NCBI GenBank assembly: GCA_039809495.1
Contig: JBDHVC010000007.1
Coordinates: 1-64,000 of the forward strand
DNA: 64,000 nt
Origin: JAFLCL01 sp039809495
Lineage (GTDB): Bacteria > Myxococcota_A > Polyangia > Polyangiales > Sandaracinaceae
Direction: 5' to 3'
Shown: piece after piece, positions 37,258 to 46,488 of the stretch
Layout: every line of letters begins with the position of its first letter
Position numbering within the stretch: position 1 is the stretch's first letter
The notes under the pieces: model-generated
Told to the model about the DNA's origin: nothing
Database searches by the model: none
Seen by the model: only the letters and a program-made list of their open reading frames with translations
Made by a program: the position numbers and the translations under genes

Positions 37258-37326
37258 CGAAGCTCCTTGTGAGAGGGGGCTTCGATGAGTGGAGGCGGCG
37301 ACCCGGTTTTTTGTCCGAGGGGTGCG

Positions 37327-38307
37327 TCACTCGGCGAGCACGCGCTCGAGCCGCCTGAGCGACGCCGAGCCCGGGTGCTCCTCTCGAAAGCGCGCGGCGC
37401 GAGCCAGCGCCTCGACCCGGCGATCGAGCCTCACGAGCGCCTCGATCGCGATGACCTCGCGCTCCTCGACGAAGGACCCGCGCGGATAGAGCCGCGCGTG
37501 CTCCTCGGTGCGCGCGAGCGACGCTCGGGCGTCGAGCGCGAGCAGGCGATGCGCGTCGCGGATCAGCTCGAGCTCGCGCTCCGCGGGGACGAGCGCGGGC
37601 GAGCTCGACGCTGGATCGGTCACCGCCTCGGCCTCGTCGGCCGAAGCGGGCGCGGGATCCGTCTCCTCGCGCGGGGGCGGAGCGGGCGGGCGCGCGGGCC
37701 GCGCCGAGCGCTCGCGGGGGTCCGAAGGATCGAGCGGCGCCGGCGCCTCGACGGCGCGCTCCGGCGCCTCGGCGCGCGGGACCGAAGGCGCCTCCGACGG
37801 CGCGAGATCCGCCGCGATCGCGCTGGGCTCGGCGCGCGAGGGCGAGGGGCCGTCGTCGGCCCCGATCCTCCCCTCGGCGCGCGAGGGCGCGAGCGCGCCT
37901 CCGCTCGGCGCGCGCGCGGCGTCGCGCGCGCCGAGCGCCCCGGCGAGCCAGGCCGCGCCGAGCCCGAGGCTCGCCACGAGGAGCCCGCCGAGCGCGAGCT
38001 TCGTCGCGCCCGCGCCGAGCAGCGCGGCGTGCTGGCTCGCGGCGTGCTGGCTCGCGGCGTGCTGGCTCGCCGATCCGCTCGCGCTGGGCGCTCGCGACGC
38101 GCCCCCTTCCCCGCTCGTGCCCGTCGAGCCTCCCGTCGAGCCCCCGCCCGTCGGGCCGCCGAGGAGCGGCCCGAGCCGCGCCGCGAGCCGCTCGATCCGC
38201 CCCTCGTCGTCGTCCTCCTCGCGCGCCGCCGCGAGCATCGCGCGCAGCTCGTCGTCCTCGCCCGGATCGAGGCGGAGGCGCGGCGGATCGTCCGACGGTG
38301 TCGTCAT
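37327..38307 (-). CDS. Membrane-anchored partner of the ECF sigma factor (putative anti-sigma factor)
   Basis: 326-residue single-pass protein. The cytoplasmic N-terminal part (1-105) is acidic and then Gly/Ser-rich, with a threefold SQHAA repeat. One transmembrane segment follows (about 107-125, LALGGLLVASLGLGAAWLAG). A Pro/Ala-rich periplasmic spacer leads to a helical C-terminal domain (about 240-326) with a TPR-like look (DAHRLLALDARASLARTEEHARLYPRG). The start overlaps the sigma gene by 4 nt, the usual layout of a cognate anti-sigma factor. It lacks the HxxxCxxC zinc motif of ZAS anti-sigma factors, so the inhibitory mode would differ. Confidence 0.7.
   Translation of the reverse strand: MTTPSDDPPRLRLDPGEDDELRAMLAAAREEDDDEGRIERLAARLGPLLGGPTGGGSTGGSTGTSGEGGASRAPSASGSASQHAASQHAASQHAALLGAGATKLALGGLLVASLGLGAAWLAGALGARDAARAPSGGALAPSRAEGRIGADDGPSPSRAEPSAIAADLAPSEAPSVPRAEAPERAVEAPAPLDPSDPRERSARPARPPAPPPREETDPAPASADEAEAVTDPASSSPALVPAERELELIRDAHRLLALDARASLARTEEHARLYPRGSFVEEREVIAIEALVRLDRRVEALARAARFREEHPGSASLRRLERVLAE
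38024..38068 (-). repeat. Three 15-bp tandem repeats in the putative anti-sigma gene
   Basis: Unit GCGGCGTGCTGGCTC (plus strand) repeats exactly at 38024, 38039 and 38054, encoding three SQHAA units just before the transmembrane helix. Confidence 0.9.
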
Positions 38308-38840
38308 CCGAGGCCCCCTCCTCCCGCCGCGGGCGCGAGCTCGCGGAGCGCGAGCGAGAGCGCCTTGCGCGCCGCGTAGAGCCGCGCGTAGGCCGTCTGG
38401 AGCGGCACGTCGAGCGCGTCGGCGATCTCACGCATGGAGAGCTCCTCGACCTCGAAGAGGACGAACACCGTCCGCTTGTCGCCGTCGAGCGCGTCGAGCG
38501 CGCGATCGAGCCGCAGCCGCCGCTCGCGGGCGACGATCTCGGAGAGCTGGGGGGCCGAGCCCGCGCGCTCGGGCACCTCGCCCGGCCGCTCGCGTCGCAC
38601 CCTCGCGCTCTTGCGATGATCCGAGGCGTGGCGCGCCACGATCCCGAAGAGGAACGCGCGCGTCGCCGCGGGGTTGCGGATCTCGGCGAGCTTGGCGTGC
38701 AGCGTCAAGAAGACCTCCTGCGCGACGTCCTCGAGGTCGCGCTCCTCGACCCCCAGCCGCCGCAGCGTGCGCAGCACGGCCTTGGCGTGGCTCCGAAAGA
38801 GCGCCGCGAAGTCGATCGAGGGGGGCTGGCCCGTGGACAC
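38304..38840 (-). CDS. ECF-type RNA polymerase sigma factor
   Basis: 178-residue sigma-70-family factor. Region 2 (residues about 10-80) shows FRSHAKAVLRTLRRLG, ERDLEDVAQEVFLTLH and the RNPAATRAFLFGIVARHASDHRKS helix. Region 4 (about 120-170) shows LDGDKRTVFVLFEVEELSMREIADALDVPLQTAYARLYAARKAL, the HTH that reads the -35 box. There is no region 3 and no extra C-terminal domain. It shares ATGA with the downstream membrane gene. Upstream lies an intergenic stretch (38841-39063) holding a structured repeat also found at 46489. Confidence 0.94.
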   Translation of the reverse strand: MSTGQPPSIDFAALFRSHAKAVLRTLRRLGVEERDLEDVAQEVFLTLHAKLAEIRNPAATRAFLFGIVARHASDHRKSARVRRERPGEVPERAGSAPQLSEIVARERRLRLDRALDALDGDKRTVFVLFEVEELSMREIADALDVPLQTAYARLYAARKALSLALRELAPAAGGGGLG

Positions 38841-38900
38841 GAGGACCCGACGATATCGTGGACGTCGCGCGGCGTTCTTCTGAAAGCTCGCGCCCTCCCC

Positions 38901-39028
38901 GGCCGCTCACGGCGCGAACCCGTTGCCCTGCTTCGTGCTGTTCCTTCCTCATCGGAGGCTCTGCCCAGAGCCTCTCCCTCACGCCGCGTGAATCGGCGTG
39001 AGCCTCCCGCCCACCGAGCCAGCGCGCC
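38901..39028 (+). repeat. Structured intergenic element, copy A (possible ncRNA)
   Basis: Similar to the element at 46489-46587 over about 80 aligned bases, with roughly 80% identity by eye. In plus-strand orientation it has stem 1 (38909-38918 with 38932-38941; eight Watson-Crick and two G-U pairs) and stem 2 (GAGGCTCT 38955-38962 / AGAGCCTC 38967-38974, loop GCCC). A third hairpin absent from the other copy follows (CTCACGCCG 38978-38986 / CGGCGTGAG 38994-39002). It lies between the sigma gene start and the stop of the exported-protein gene. The two G-U pairs would be A-C mismatches on the minus strand, which favours a plus-strand RNA. Confidence 0.7.
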
Positions 39029-39063
39029 ACCGCAGGGCGGATCACCTCGAGCGAGGCGCGCCG

Positions 39064-40128
39064 TCAGCGCCCGATCCCGACGTCGAACCCGAGGCCGAGC
39101 GTGACGAGGACGCCGAGCGGCTCGGGCCGAAAGCGCGTCTCGCCCATGGCCGTCCACGGCTCCTGTCGGCCGACCCCGAGGAGCGAGAGGGCGAGGTGCG
39201 CGGTCCACGCCTCCGCGAGGCGAGCGCGGAGCGCGAAGAGGACGTCACCGAAGACGAGCACGCGCTCGCGCTCGTCCGGCACGAGCGCTCGTGTGCCGAC
39301 GACGAGGGCCGCGCCGACGTCGGCGAGGAGACAGATCGAGCCCTCGAGCCAGGCCTCGATCCTCGGCATCCAACACACGCCGAGGCCGCCTGCGGCGAGG
39401 AGGAGATCCAGCGCGCCGCCATCGGGCGCCTCCGCGCGGGAGAAGGGCGCCGTCCACCCCGTCGCGATGATCGCCAGCGGGAACGCGCGGAGCCCTGGGA
39501 AGACGAGGTGGAGGGTGATCCGACCGACGGGGGCGACGAAGGGCGTCGCGAGCAGGCTCACCCCGGCGCCGAGATCGAGGACGAGGCGCGGCGCGTCGTG
39601 CGGATCGGACGCGTCGTCGATCGAGGTGGGCACCGAAGGCGAACGCTGCGCCCGCGAGGCGAGCGGGTGCGGCGCCTCGCGGCGCTCGAGGGGCGAGGCC
39701 TCGGGATCGACGAGGAGCGCGAGCACCAAGGCGAGCGGCTCGGTCGCGTCGCGGCAGTCGGGGCCTTCGTGCGAGAAGACGCGCTCCCCTTCGCGCTCAC
39801 CGCCGCGGCGGCTGACGACGATCGTCGCGCGAAAACCCGCCCCGCTCGGCTCGATCCGCCCCTCGATCGCCATCGACGCCTCGGGAGCCGCGACGAGCAC
39901 GCGATGACCGAGGATGGCCTCCATCCGCTCGCCGAGCTCGATCGACGTCGCGCACCCCTCCGCCCCCGGGAGCCGCGACCAGCCGAGCGAGGCGGTGTCG
40001 GGAGGCGCGTCCGCGCGCGCGAGGGCGCGCTCGCCGACGACCGCGAGCGTGATCGCGAGCGCGAGGGCCCAGCCTCGCCTCTCGCCCGCGCTCCGGCGGA
40101 CGAGCCTCGCTTCGCGTGGGCAGAGCAT
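39064..40128 (-). CDS. Exported protein of unknown function
   Basis: 354-residue protein from the ATG at 40128 (an in-frame start 28 codons further upstream is possible but would bury the signal). A signal sequence (GWALALAITLAVVGERALARA) is followed by a globular domain with one Cys pair (EGCATS, GPDCRD). A C-terminal half of alternating hydrophobic strands (LVLDLGAGVSLLATPFVAPVGRITLHLVFPG to LGVLVTLGLGFDVGIGR) looks like an outer-membrane barrel or PEGA-adjacent domain. Not recognised. It is encoded upstream of the ECF sigma/partner pair on the same strand, with 223 nt between. The stop has the TGACGGCGCG context. Confidence 0.62.
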   Translation of the reverse strand: MLCPREARLVRRSAGERRGWALALAITLAVVGERALARADAPPDTASLGWSRLPGAEGCATSIELGERMEAILGHRVLVAAPEASMAIEGRIEPSGAGFRATIVVSRRGGEREGERVFSHEGPDCRDATEPLALVLALLVDPEASPLERREAPHPLASRAQRSPSVPTSIDDASDPHDAPRLVLDLGAGVSLLATPFVAPVGRITLHLVFPGLRAFPLAIIATGWTAPFSRAEAPDGGALDLLLAAGGLGVCWMPRIEAWLEGSICLLADVGAALVVGTRALVPDERERVLVFGDVLFALRARLAEAWTAHLALSLLGVGRQEPWTAMGETRFRPEPLGVLVTLGLGFDVGIGR

Positions 40129-40284
40129 CGCCCGAAGGCTGCACGCCGAGGCGCGGCTCGTCGAGCGCTCGCGCCGCGCGAGGCCGATTGCGTCGACTGA
40201 AGTTCGTGGCACGCCTCGTCGTCCGAGCGTCGGCTCGCCGCGGCCCGAGGGGGGCCGAGCGAGCTCGACCTATCCGGTGCTTCG

Positions 40285-42135
40285 ATGCGTCACGCCTCTC
40301 TCGCTTGCCTCGTCCTCGCCTCGCTCGTCGCGCCGCTCGCGGCGCGGGCTCAGCTCCCCGACGAGCCCTGCGGGGCCCGCTCGCTCGACGCCTGCGTCAG
40401 CGACGCCGCGCGGCTCATCGGAGACGAGGCGAGCCTCCCCGACGCGATCCCGATGCTCCGCCAGGCGTGCAACCGGAGCCACCCCGCGGGCTGCCGCGTG
40501 CTCGGCGAGCTCTTCATCCTCGGGCGCGGCGTCCGCCAGGAGCCCGAGCGCGCGGCGGTCTTCCTCGGGACCGCCTGCGAGGGCGGCGATCAGCGCGGCT
40601 GCTTCGATCTCGGCCGGCTGCTCTGGCTCGGCGAGGGCGTGAACGTGGACCGCGCGCGCGCCGAGCGGCTCATGAGCGACGCCTGCACCGCCGACGTCGA
40701 CGCCGCGTGCGTCGAGCTCGCGCGCCGGCTCCGCGAGGAGGACGCCTCCGCCTCGGACGCCCCCTCCTCGAGCACCGAGCGCGCCGAGCGGCTGCTCCAG
40801 GTGGCCTGCGATCGCGGCGACGGTCAGGGCTGCCTCGCGCTCGCGCGCGCGGTGGCGAGCGCGCCCGAGCGCAGCACGCCGCTCCTCGCGCGCGCCTGCG
40901 ACGCCGGGCTCGCCGAGGCGTGCCTCGACTACGCGGTCGCGCTCCGAGACGGCGTCGGCGCCGCCCGCGACGTGAGCCGCGCTCGGACGATGCTCGCGCG
41001 CGCTTGCGACGATGGCGCGATGCTCGCGTGCAACCACCTCGGCATCATGGAGGAGGACGGGCTCGGCGCGCCGCGCGACCTCGAGCGCGCGTTCGCCCTC
41101 TTTCGCCAAGCCTGCGCGGCGGACGTGGCGATCGCGTGCAGCAACGTCGCGCGCTTCGTCGAGACGGGGATCGTCGGCGCGCCGAACCCCGCCGGCGCGG
41201 CCGAGCTCTATCGCCGCGCGTGCGAGGCGGGAGCCGCCGTCGCGTGCACCAACCTCGGCCTCCTCGTCGAGGAGGGCGCGCCGGGCGTGCCGCGCGACGC
41301 CGCGGAGGCGCGGCGCCTCTATGAGCGCGGCTGCTCGAGCGGCTCGCCGCTCGGCTGCTACCAGCTCGCGCTCGTGCTCGACGACGCCATCGGAGGAGCG
41401 CGCGACGTCGCGCGGGCGCTCACGCTCTTGCGCGGCGCCTGCGACGCGGCCGTGGCCTCCGCCTGCACCGCGCTCGGGAGCCACGTCGAGATGGGACGCG
41501 GCGTCCGGCAGAGCTTCGAGGAGGCGGGGCGCCTCTACGCGAGCGCGTGCCGAGCGGGGGACCTCGCGGGCTGCGTGAACCTCGGGAGCCTCGAGGAGGA
41601 CGGGCGGAGCGGCGCGGTCGACCCCACGAGCGCGTCGCGGCTCTACGAGCACGCCTGCGAGGGGGGGGAGCTCGTCGGCTGCACGCGGCTCGGCCTCTTG
41701 CTCCAGAACGGCACCGGCGTCGCCGCCGATCCCGCGCGCGCCGTCACGCTCTTCACCCGCGCCTGCGAGGGCAACGAGCTCCGAGGCTGCAACAGCCTGG
41801 GCTTCATGTTCGAGCGGGGGATCGGCGTGCCCGCGCCGGATCCCGCGAGCGCGCGGCGCCTCTACGCGCGCGCTTGTGACGGCGGCGAGCTGCGCGGGTG
41901 CTCGAACCTCGGCGCGCTCGTCCTGCGGGGCGATCCGAGCACCGCCGCGGATCCCGCCGGCGCTGCGGAGCTCTTTCGCCGCGCGTGTGAGGGCCACGCC
42001 GCGATCGGCTGCGCCAACCTCGCCTCCCTCTACGACGCGGGCTCTGGCGTGCCGCGCGATCCGAGCCGCGCGCGCGAGCTGCGCGCGCAGGCCTGTCGCG
42101 ACGGACACGCGCGCTCGTGCGAGGCGGTGCGATGA
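40285..42135 (+). CDS. Secreted cysteine-rich Sel1-repeat protein
   Basis: 616-residue exported protein. After a signal peptide (MRHASLACLVLASLVAPLAARA) it is built of about 15 Sel1-like repeats of roughly 36 residues. Each has two Cys placed as in HcpB/HcpC-type Sel1 proteins (repeated pattern A-C-x(2)-G-x(4)-C, for example RACDAGLAEACLDYA). Paired disulphides would staple each helical hairpin. The family often acts in protein-protein interaction in the periplasm or outside the cell. Its stop overlaps the start of a 44-residue membrane peptide gene (ATGA). Confidence 0.9.
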   Translation: MRHASLACLVLASLVAPLAARAQLPDEPCGARSLDACVSDAARLIGDEASLPDAIPMLRQACNRSHPAGCRVLGELFILGRGVRQEPERAAVFLGTACEGGDQRGCFDLGRLLWLGEGVNVDRARAERLMSDACTADVDAACVELARRLREEDASASDAPSSSTERAERLLQVACDRGDGQGCLALARAVASAPERSTPLLARACDAGLAEACLDYAVALRDGVGAARDVSRARTMLARACDDGAMLACNHLGIMEEDGLGAPRDLERAFALFRQACAADVAIACSNVARFVETGIVGAPNPAGAAELYRRACEAGAAVACTNLGLLVEEGAPGVPRDAAEARRLYERGCSSGSPLGCYQLALVLDDAIGGARDVARALTLLRGACDAAVASACTALGSHVEMGRGVRQSFEEAGRLYASACRAGDLAGCVNLGSLEEDGRSGAVDPTSASRLYEHACEGGELVGCTRLGLLLQNGTGVAADPARAVTLFTRACEGNELRGCNSLGFMFERGIGVPAPDPASARRLYARACDGGELRGCSNLGALVLRGDPSTAADPAGAAELFRRACEGHAAIGCANLASLYDAGSGVPRDPSRARELRAQACRDGHARSCEAVR

Positions 42136-42266
42136 TGGGGATCGGGACGAGCGAGCTGCTGCTCATCGCGGGCATCCTGTGCTGTCTCGTGGGCCCGACG
42201 GCCCTGCTCGGCGGCGCCGCGCTGCTCTTGCTCCTCAAGGAGCGCCGCGGGAAGGGCGGGTCATGA
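42132..42266 (+). CDS. 44-residue single-pass membrane peptide
   Basis: Short gene whose ATG overlaps the Sel1 stop (ATGA) and whose TGA is one base before the GTG of the YdcF-like gene. The product has a polar start (MMGIGTSE), one hydrophobic helix (ELLLIAGILCCLVGPTALLG, continuing through ALLLLL) with a Cys pair, and a basic tail (KERRGKGGS), giving an N-out/C-in prediction. No family is recognised. The tight packing and coding-like codon use support a real small gene, possibly a membrane anchor or assembly factor for its neighbours. Confidence 0.62.
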   Translation: MMGIGTSELLLIAGILCCLVGPTALLGGAALLLLLKERRGKGGS

Positions 42267-42267
42267 C

Positions 42268-42846
42268 GTGATCGCCGAGGCGATCGTCCTCGTCGCGTCC
42301 CAGGCCGCGCTCTACGTGGCCGCGCTCGCCGCGGGGCTCGAGTGGAAGGGCCGACGCGCGCACCCCGAGCGGGGCGAGCGCTTCGACTACGCCGTCGTGC
42401 TCGGTTGCAAGCTGCGCGAGGACGGAGCCCCGACCCGGACGCTCGAGCGACGCGTGGCGCTCGGGGCGCGCATCGTCCTCGAGGAGCGGGCCGAGCGGCT
42501 CGTCCTCTCCGGCGGTCGGGTCGGGCGAGCGCGGAGCGAGGCCGACGCGGCGCTCGCCACGGCCCTCGCCCTCGGCCTCGCGCGCGAGCGGATCGTGCTC
42601 GAGGAGGGCTCCCGCTCGACCGAGGAGAACGCGCGCGAGGTCGCCGCGCTCCTCGCGGATCCGAGCGCGTCGATCCTCGTCGTGACCGACGCCTACCACG
42701 TCCCTCGGAGCACGCGGCTCTTCAGCCGACACTTCAGGAAGGTCCGCGGCGTCGGGGTGCCCGATCGCGGCCTCTCGCGCGCGAAGAACGCCGTGCGAGA
42801 GGCGCTCGTCGTGATCAGCTACCTCGCGCGCGGCAAGCTCGACTGA
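42268..42846 (+). CDS. YdcF/SanA-family (DUF218) protein
   Basis: 192-residue protein with an N-terminal hydrophobic segment (AEAIVLVASQAALYVAALAAG) and a DUF218 domain. The domain shows DYAVVLGCKL, RRVALGARIVLEERAERLVLSGG, EADAALATALALGLARERIVLEE, STEENAREV and ILVVTDAYHVPRSTRLF. These match the conserved blocks of YdcF/SanA/ElyC, envelope proteins linked to peptidoglycan or surface-polysaccharide homeostasis. GTG start, one base after the 44-residue gene. It ends in a convergent hairpin shared with the phosphatase gene. Confidence 0.88.
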   Translation: MIAEAIVLVASQAALYVAALAAGLEWKGRRAHPERGERFDYAVVLGCKLREDGAPTRTLERRVALGARIVLEERAERLVLSGGRVGRARSEADAALATALALGLARERIVLEEGSRSTEENAREVAALLADPSASILVVTDAYHVPRSTRLFSRHFRKVRGVGVPDRGLSRAKNAVREALVVISYLARGKLD

Positions 42847-42864
42847 CGGCGCATTGGCCGTCAG
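42843..42864. terminator. Bidirectional hairpin between the ydcF-like and phosphatase genes
   Basis: 8-bp perfect inverted repeat CTGACGGC (42843-42850) / GCCGTCAG (42857-42864), loop GCATTG. Both arms contain the stop codons of the two convergent genes, the same arrangement as carA/argH. Confidence 0.55.
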
Positions 42865-44606
42865 CTCTCGCGGTGCTCGATCTCCATCGGCTTCGCGAAG
42901 AAGCCGTTGGCGCTCGGATCCTGATACGCGGCCCAGTCGAGCGCGAAGGGCTGATAGTCGGTCGAGCCATCGACGTGGACGACCACGCGGAGCCCCTTCG
43001 GCTGGACGGAGCGGTAGCTCGAGCCCTCGGGGAGATCGTTGTTCTCCGCGCCCCCCGACGAGAAGACGGTGAAGAGCTTGTACGGGCCGTCGTAGTGCGA
43101 CCTGAAGCCCTCCTCGATCTTCTCGTGGCCACGGACGAGGACGTTGCAGCCGATCCGCTGGAGGAAGGCCTGGAGCTGAAGCCGACCGAAGGGGAAGCGC
43201 GCGCTCGCGTCCTGGAGCGCCGCCGGGATCACGTCCGCGGAGCTCGGATCGCTCCACATCATCTGGAAGCGCAGCTCCCAGTCCTCGAGCGAGGCGAGAT
43301 CGCTCCACCGCTGCTTGAGCGCGCGCTCCCGCGGGATGCCGCCGTGCACGAACATCGTGCGACCCAGGAAGAACACGTTCGGGAGCGCGTCGAAGAGCTC
43401 CTTGTACCGCCGGAACACGTCGATCGAGAGGTACGGCTTGAGCGAGTTGATCGCCTCCGCCGGCTTCACGCCCCCGTACATCTGCCCTTGATGCTCGATG
43501 TAGTACTCGTGGTTGCCGCGCAGCGGGACGACGTGCTCGGGGGCCGTGACGAAGAGCTGGAGCACGCTCCTGAGCACGCCGTTCAGGCTGAAGATCCCGC
43601 GGTCGATGTAGTCGCCGAGCAAGACGAGGAGCGGATAGGGCTTGCTCGGATCGCGTCGGTAGGCCTCGACGCGCTCGAGAAACTTGGTCTGCATCACGCC
43701 GGCCTTGAGCGCCGAGTAGCAGCCGTGGAGGTCGCCGAGGACGACGACGTCGTACACGCGACCTGGCTCGGGCCTCATCCACTGGATGTGTCCGTCGAGG
43801 TGGCTCCCCTCGAGCTCCCCCACCTGCTTCGCGCCGGAGAGCCTGCCGCGCCCCTCCTCGCGACGCGCGTCGAGCAGCGCGATCGCGCGCTGGACGAGCT
43901 CGAGGTCGGCGTCGACCTGCTTCTTGATCCGCTCCGGGTTCGCCGAGTAGTGGAACTCGAGCTGCTTGAAGAACTGGTGATCGCCTTCGGCGCGCTCGTC
44001 GACGAGCGGGCTCACGCTCACGTCCCCCGAGACGGCCTCGATCGGATCCCCGATCGCGTGGAGCCGGCTGACCCGCTCCCCCTCCTCCGCGTCGTCCGGC
44101 TCCTCCTCGAGCAGCTCGTCCGTGAGCGCGTCGGAGGCGAGGAGCTGGGCGAGCTCCGCTCGGAACTTCGCCTCGGCCGGGTGGACCTGCCCGTCGGCCG
44201 CGATGAGCTCGTCGATCGCGTCGAGGAGCGCGTCACGCCCCTTCGCGTCGAAGTCGGAGAAGAGCTCGAAGCAGCGCAGCTTCAGCTTCGCGTGCACGAC
44301 CGCGTCGCGCTCGTCGTTGACCGCGACCGGCTCCGTCATCACCTCGGAGACGAAGCGATCGACGTTCTCGAAGATCTCGCCGAAGTGGCCGACGAAGCGA
44401 TCGACGAGCTCGCGCTTGGTCGAGGCGTCGGCGCTCCGCATGGCGCCCTCGACGCGGCGCTCGACGAGGGAGCGGATCGTCCCCTTGACCACCTCCCGCT
44501 CGGCGTCGTCGAAGTCGCCGTCGATGTGGCCGAACGTGGTCAGCGCGAAGATGAGCGCCTGCATCTGGCGCTCCGCGAGCTTCGGATCGGTAGCGAGATC
44601 GAGCAT
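42861..44606 (-). CDS. PPP-family serine/threonine phosphatase with N-terminal TerB-like region
   Basis: 581-residue cytosolic protein. The C-terminal half is a eukaryote-like PPP phosphatase: GDLHGCY, GDYIDRG, RGNHEYY, MFVHGGI and VRGHE cover the metal and phosphate ligands of PP1/PP2A/PP5-type enzymes. The N-terminal ~270 residues hold two EF-hand-like/TerB-like acidic motifs (HIDGDFDDAEREVV and AADGQVHPAEAKF) typical of TerB/DjlA helical domains. This fusion is unusual. The start is the ATG at 44606; a GTG three codons earlier is possible. It has no kinase next to it. Confidence 0.88.
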   Translation of the reverse strand: MLDLATDPKLAERQMQALIFALTTFGHIDGDFDDAEREVVKGTIRSLVERRVEGAMRSADASTKRELVDRFVGHFGEIFENVDRFVSEVMTEPVAVNDERDAVVHAKLKLRCFELFSDFDAKGRDALLDAIDELIAADGQVHPAEAKFRAELAQLLASDALTDELLEEEPDDAEEGERVSRLHAIGDPIEAVSGDVSVSPLVDERAEGDHQFFKQLEFHYSANPERIKKQVDADLELVQRAIALLDARREEGRGRLSGAKQVGELEGSHLDGHIQWMRPEPGRVYDVVVLGDLHGCYSALKAGVMQTKFLERVEAYRRDPSKPYPLLVLLGDYIDRGIFSLNGVLRSVLQLFVTAPEHVVPLRGNHEYYIEHQGQMYGGVKPAEAINSLKPYLSIDVFRRYKELFDALPNVFFLGRTMFVHGGIPRERALKQRWSDLASLEDWELRFQMMWSDPSSADVIPAALQDASARFPFGRLQLQAFLQRIGCNVLVRGHEKIEEGFRSHYDGPYKLFTVFSSGGAENNDLPEGSSYRSVQPKGLRVVVHVDGSTDYQPFALDWAAYQDPSANGFFAKPMEIEHRES

Positions 44607-44673
44607 ACGCGACACGATACCCGATCCGCTCCGCGCTCGCGCCGCCCTCGGGACGCCGGGGCGCGCGCCGCGA

Positions 44674-45636
<963 letters not shown>

Positions 45637-45699
45637 GCGCGGGGCCTACCTTGCTCGGCGCGGGGTGTCGAGCCCGGAGCGAGGTGGTAGAGCCGCGCG

Positions 45700-46377
45700 A
45701 TGCACGGCCCTGGCGTCCATCCGCTCGCACCCAACGTCCATCTTCACGTCTTCGAGGCCGAAGCGCCGGGGCCCACGCTCCTCTTCGAGGCGGGGATCCA
45801 CGGCGACGAGGTGGCCGGCGTCCACGCCCTCGAGGAGCTGATCGAGGAGGGCCTCACGCCGCGGCGCGGGCGCCTGCTCGTCTGCCCCGTGATGAACCCC
45901 GGCGCGTATCGCGCGCGCCAGCGCATGGCGCACGCGCGAGGCCTCTATGCCGGGCTCGATCTGAACCGCTGCTACCCCGGCGACGCCGCCTCCTCGGACT
46001 ATGAGCGCCGCCTCGCGCGGATCTTCATGGACCTCGTGCTCGAGGAGCGCCCCGCCCTCGTCTGCACGCTCCACGAGAGCCACAAGCGCTACGATCCAAG
46101 CGTTACGCCCTCCTTCGGCCAGTCGCTCGTCTACGGGGTCGAGCCGATGCCCGAGGTGCTCGCGCGCGTCGTCGATCGGCTCAACGCGAACCTCGAGAGC
46201 GAGGACGAGCGTTGGGCCACCAACTACTTCCCCGTCCCGACGAGCTCGACCGAGGTCATCGTCGCGGCCACCGGCTGCGTCGGGGTCTGCGTCGAGACCT
46301 GGATGGGCTTCCCCGAGGCGCGCCGCGTCGACATGCAGAAGGAGGTCGTGCGCCTGTTCCAGAGCGAGCTCGGCTGA
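45700..46377 (+). CDS. Succinylglutamate desuccinylase/aspartoacylase-family M14 hydrolase
   Basis: 225-residue zinc hydrolase of the AstE/AspA branch of the M14 superfamily, which cleaves N-acyl or amide bonds on amino acids or small metabolites. Zinc motif GIHGDEVAG (HxxE), the substrate-binding DLNRCYPG, and the third ligand in TLHESH. It is shorter than AstE (about 320) and lacks its C-terminal barrel domain. It is divergent from the FKBP gene and followed 111 nt later by the structured element B. The exact substrate is unknown. Confidence 0.85.
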   Translation: MHGPGVHPLAPNVHLHVFEAEAPGPTLLFEAGIHGDEVAGVHALEELIEEGLTPRRGRLLVCPVMNPGAYRARQRMAHARGLYAGLDLNRCYPGDAASSDYERRLARIFMDLVLEERPALVCTLHESHKRYDPSVTPSFGQSLVYGVEPMPEVLARVVDRLNANLESEDERWATNYFPVPTSSTEVIVAATGCVGVCVETWMGFPEARRVDMQKEVVRLFQSELG

Positions 46378-46488
46378 TCCCCGGCCCGAGGGCCCGCTCG
46401 TCGCCCCATCGCGCGAGCGACGGATACGCGAAGAGCACCCCGCGCGAGCGAGGTGCTCTCCAGTCCACGGCCCGTTCACGGTCGACGA

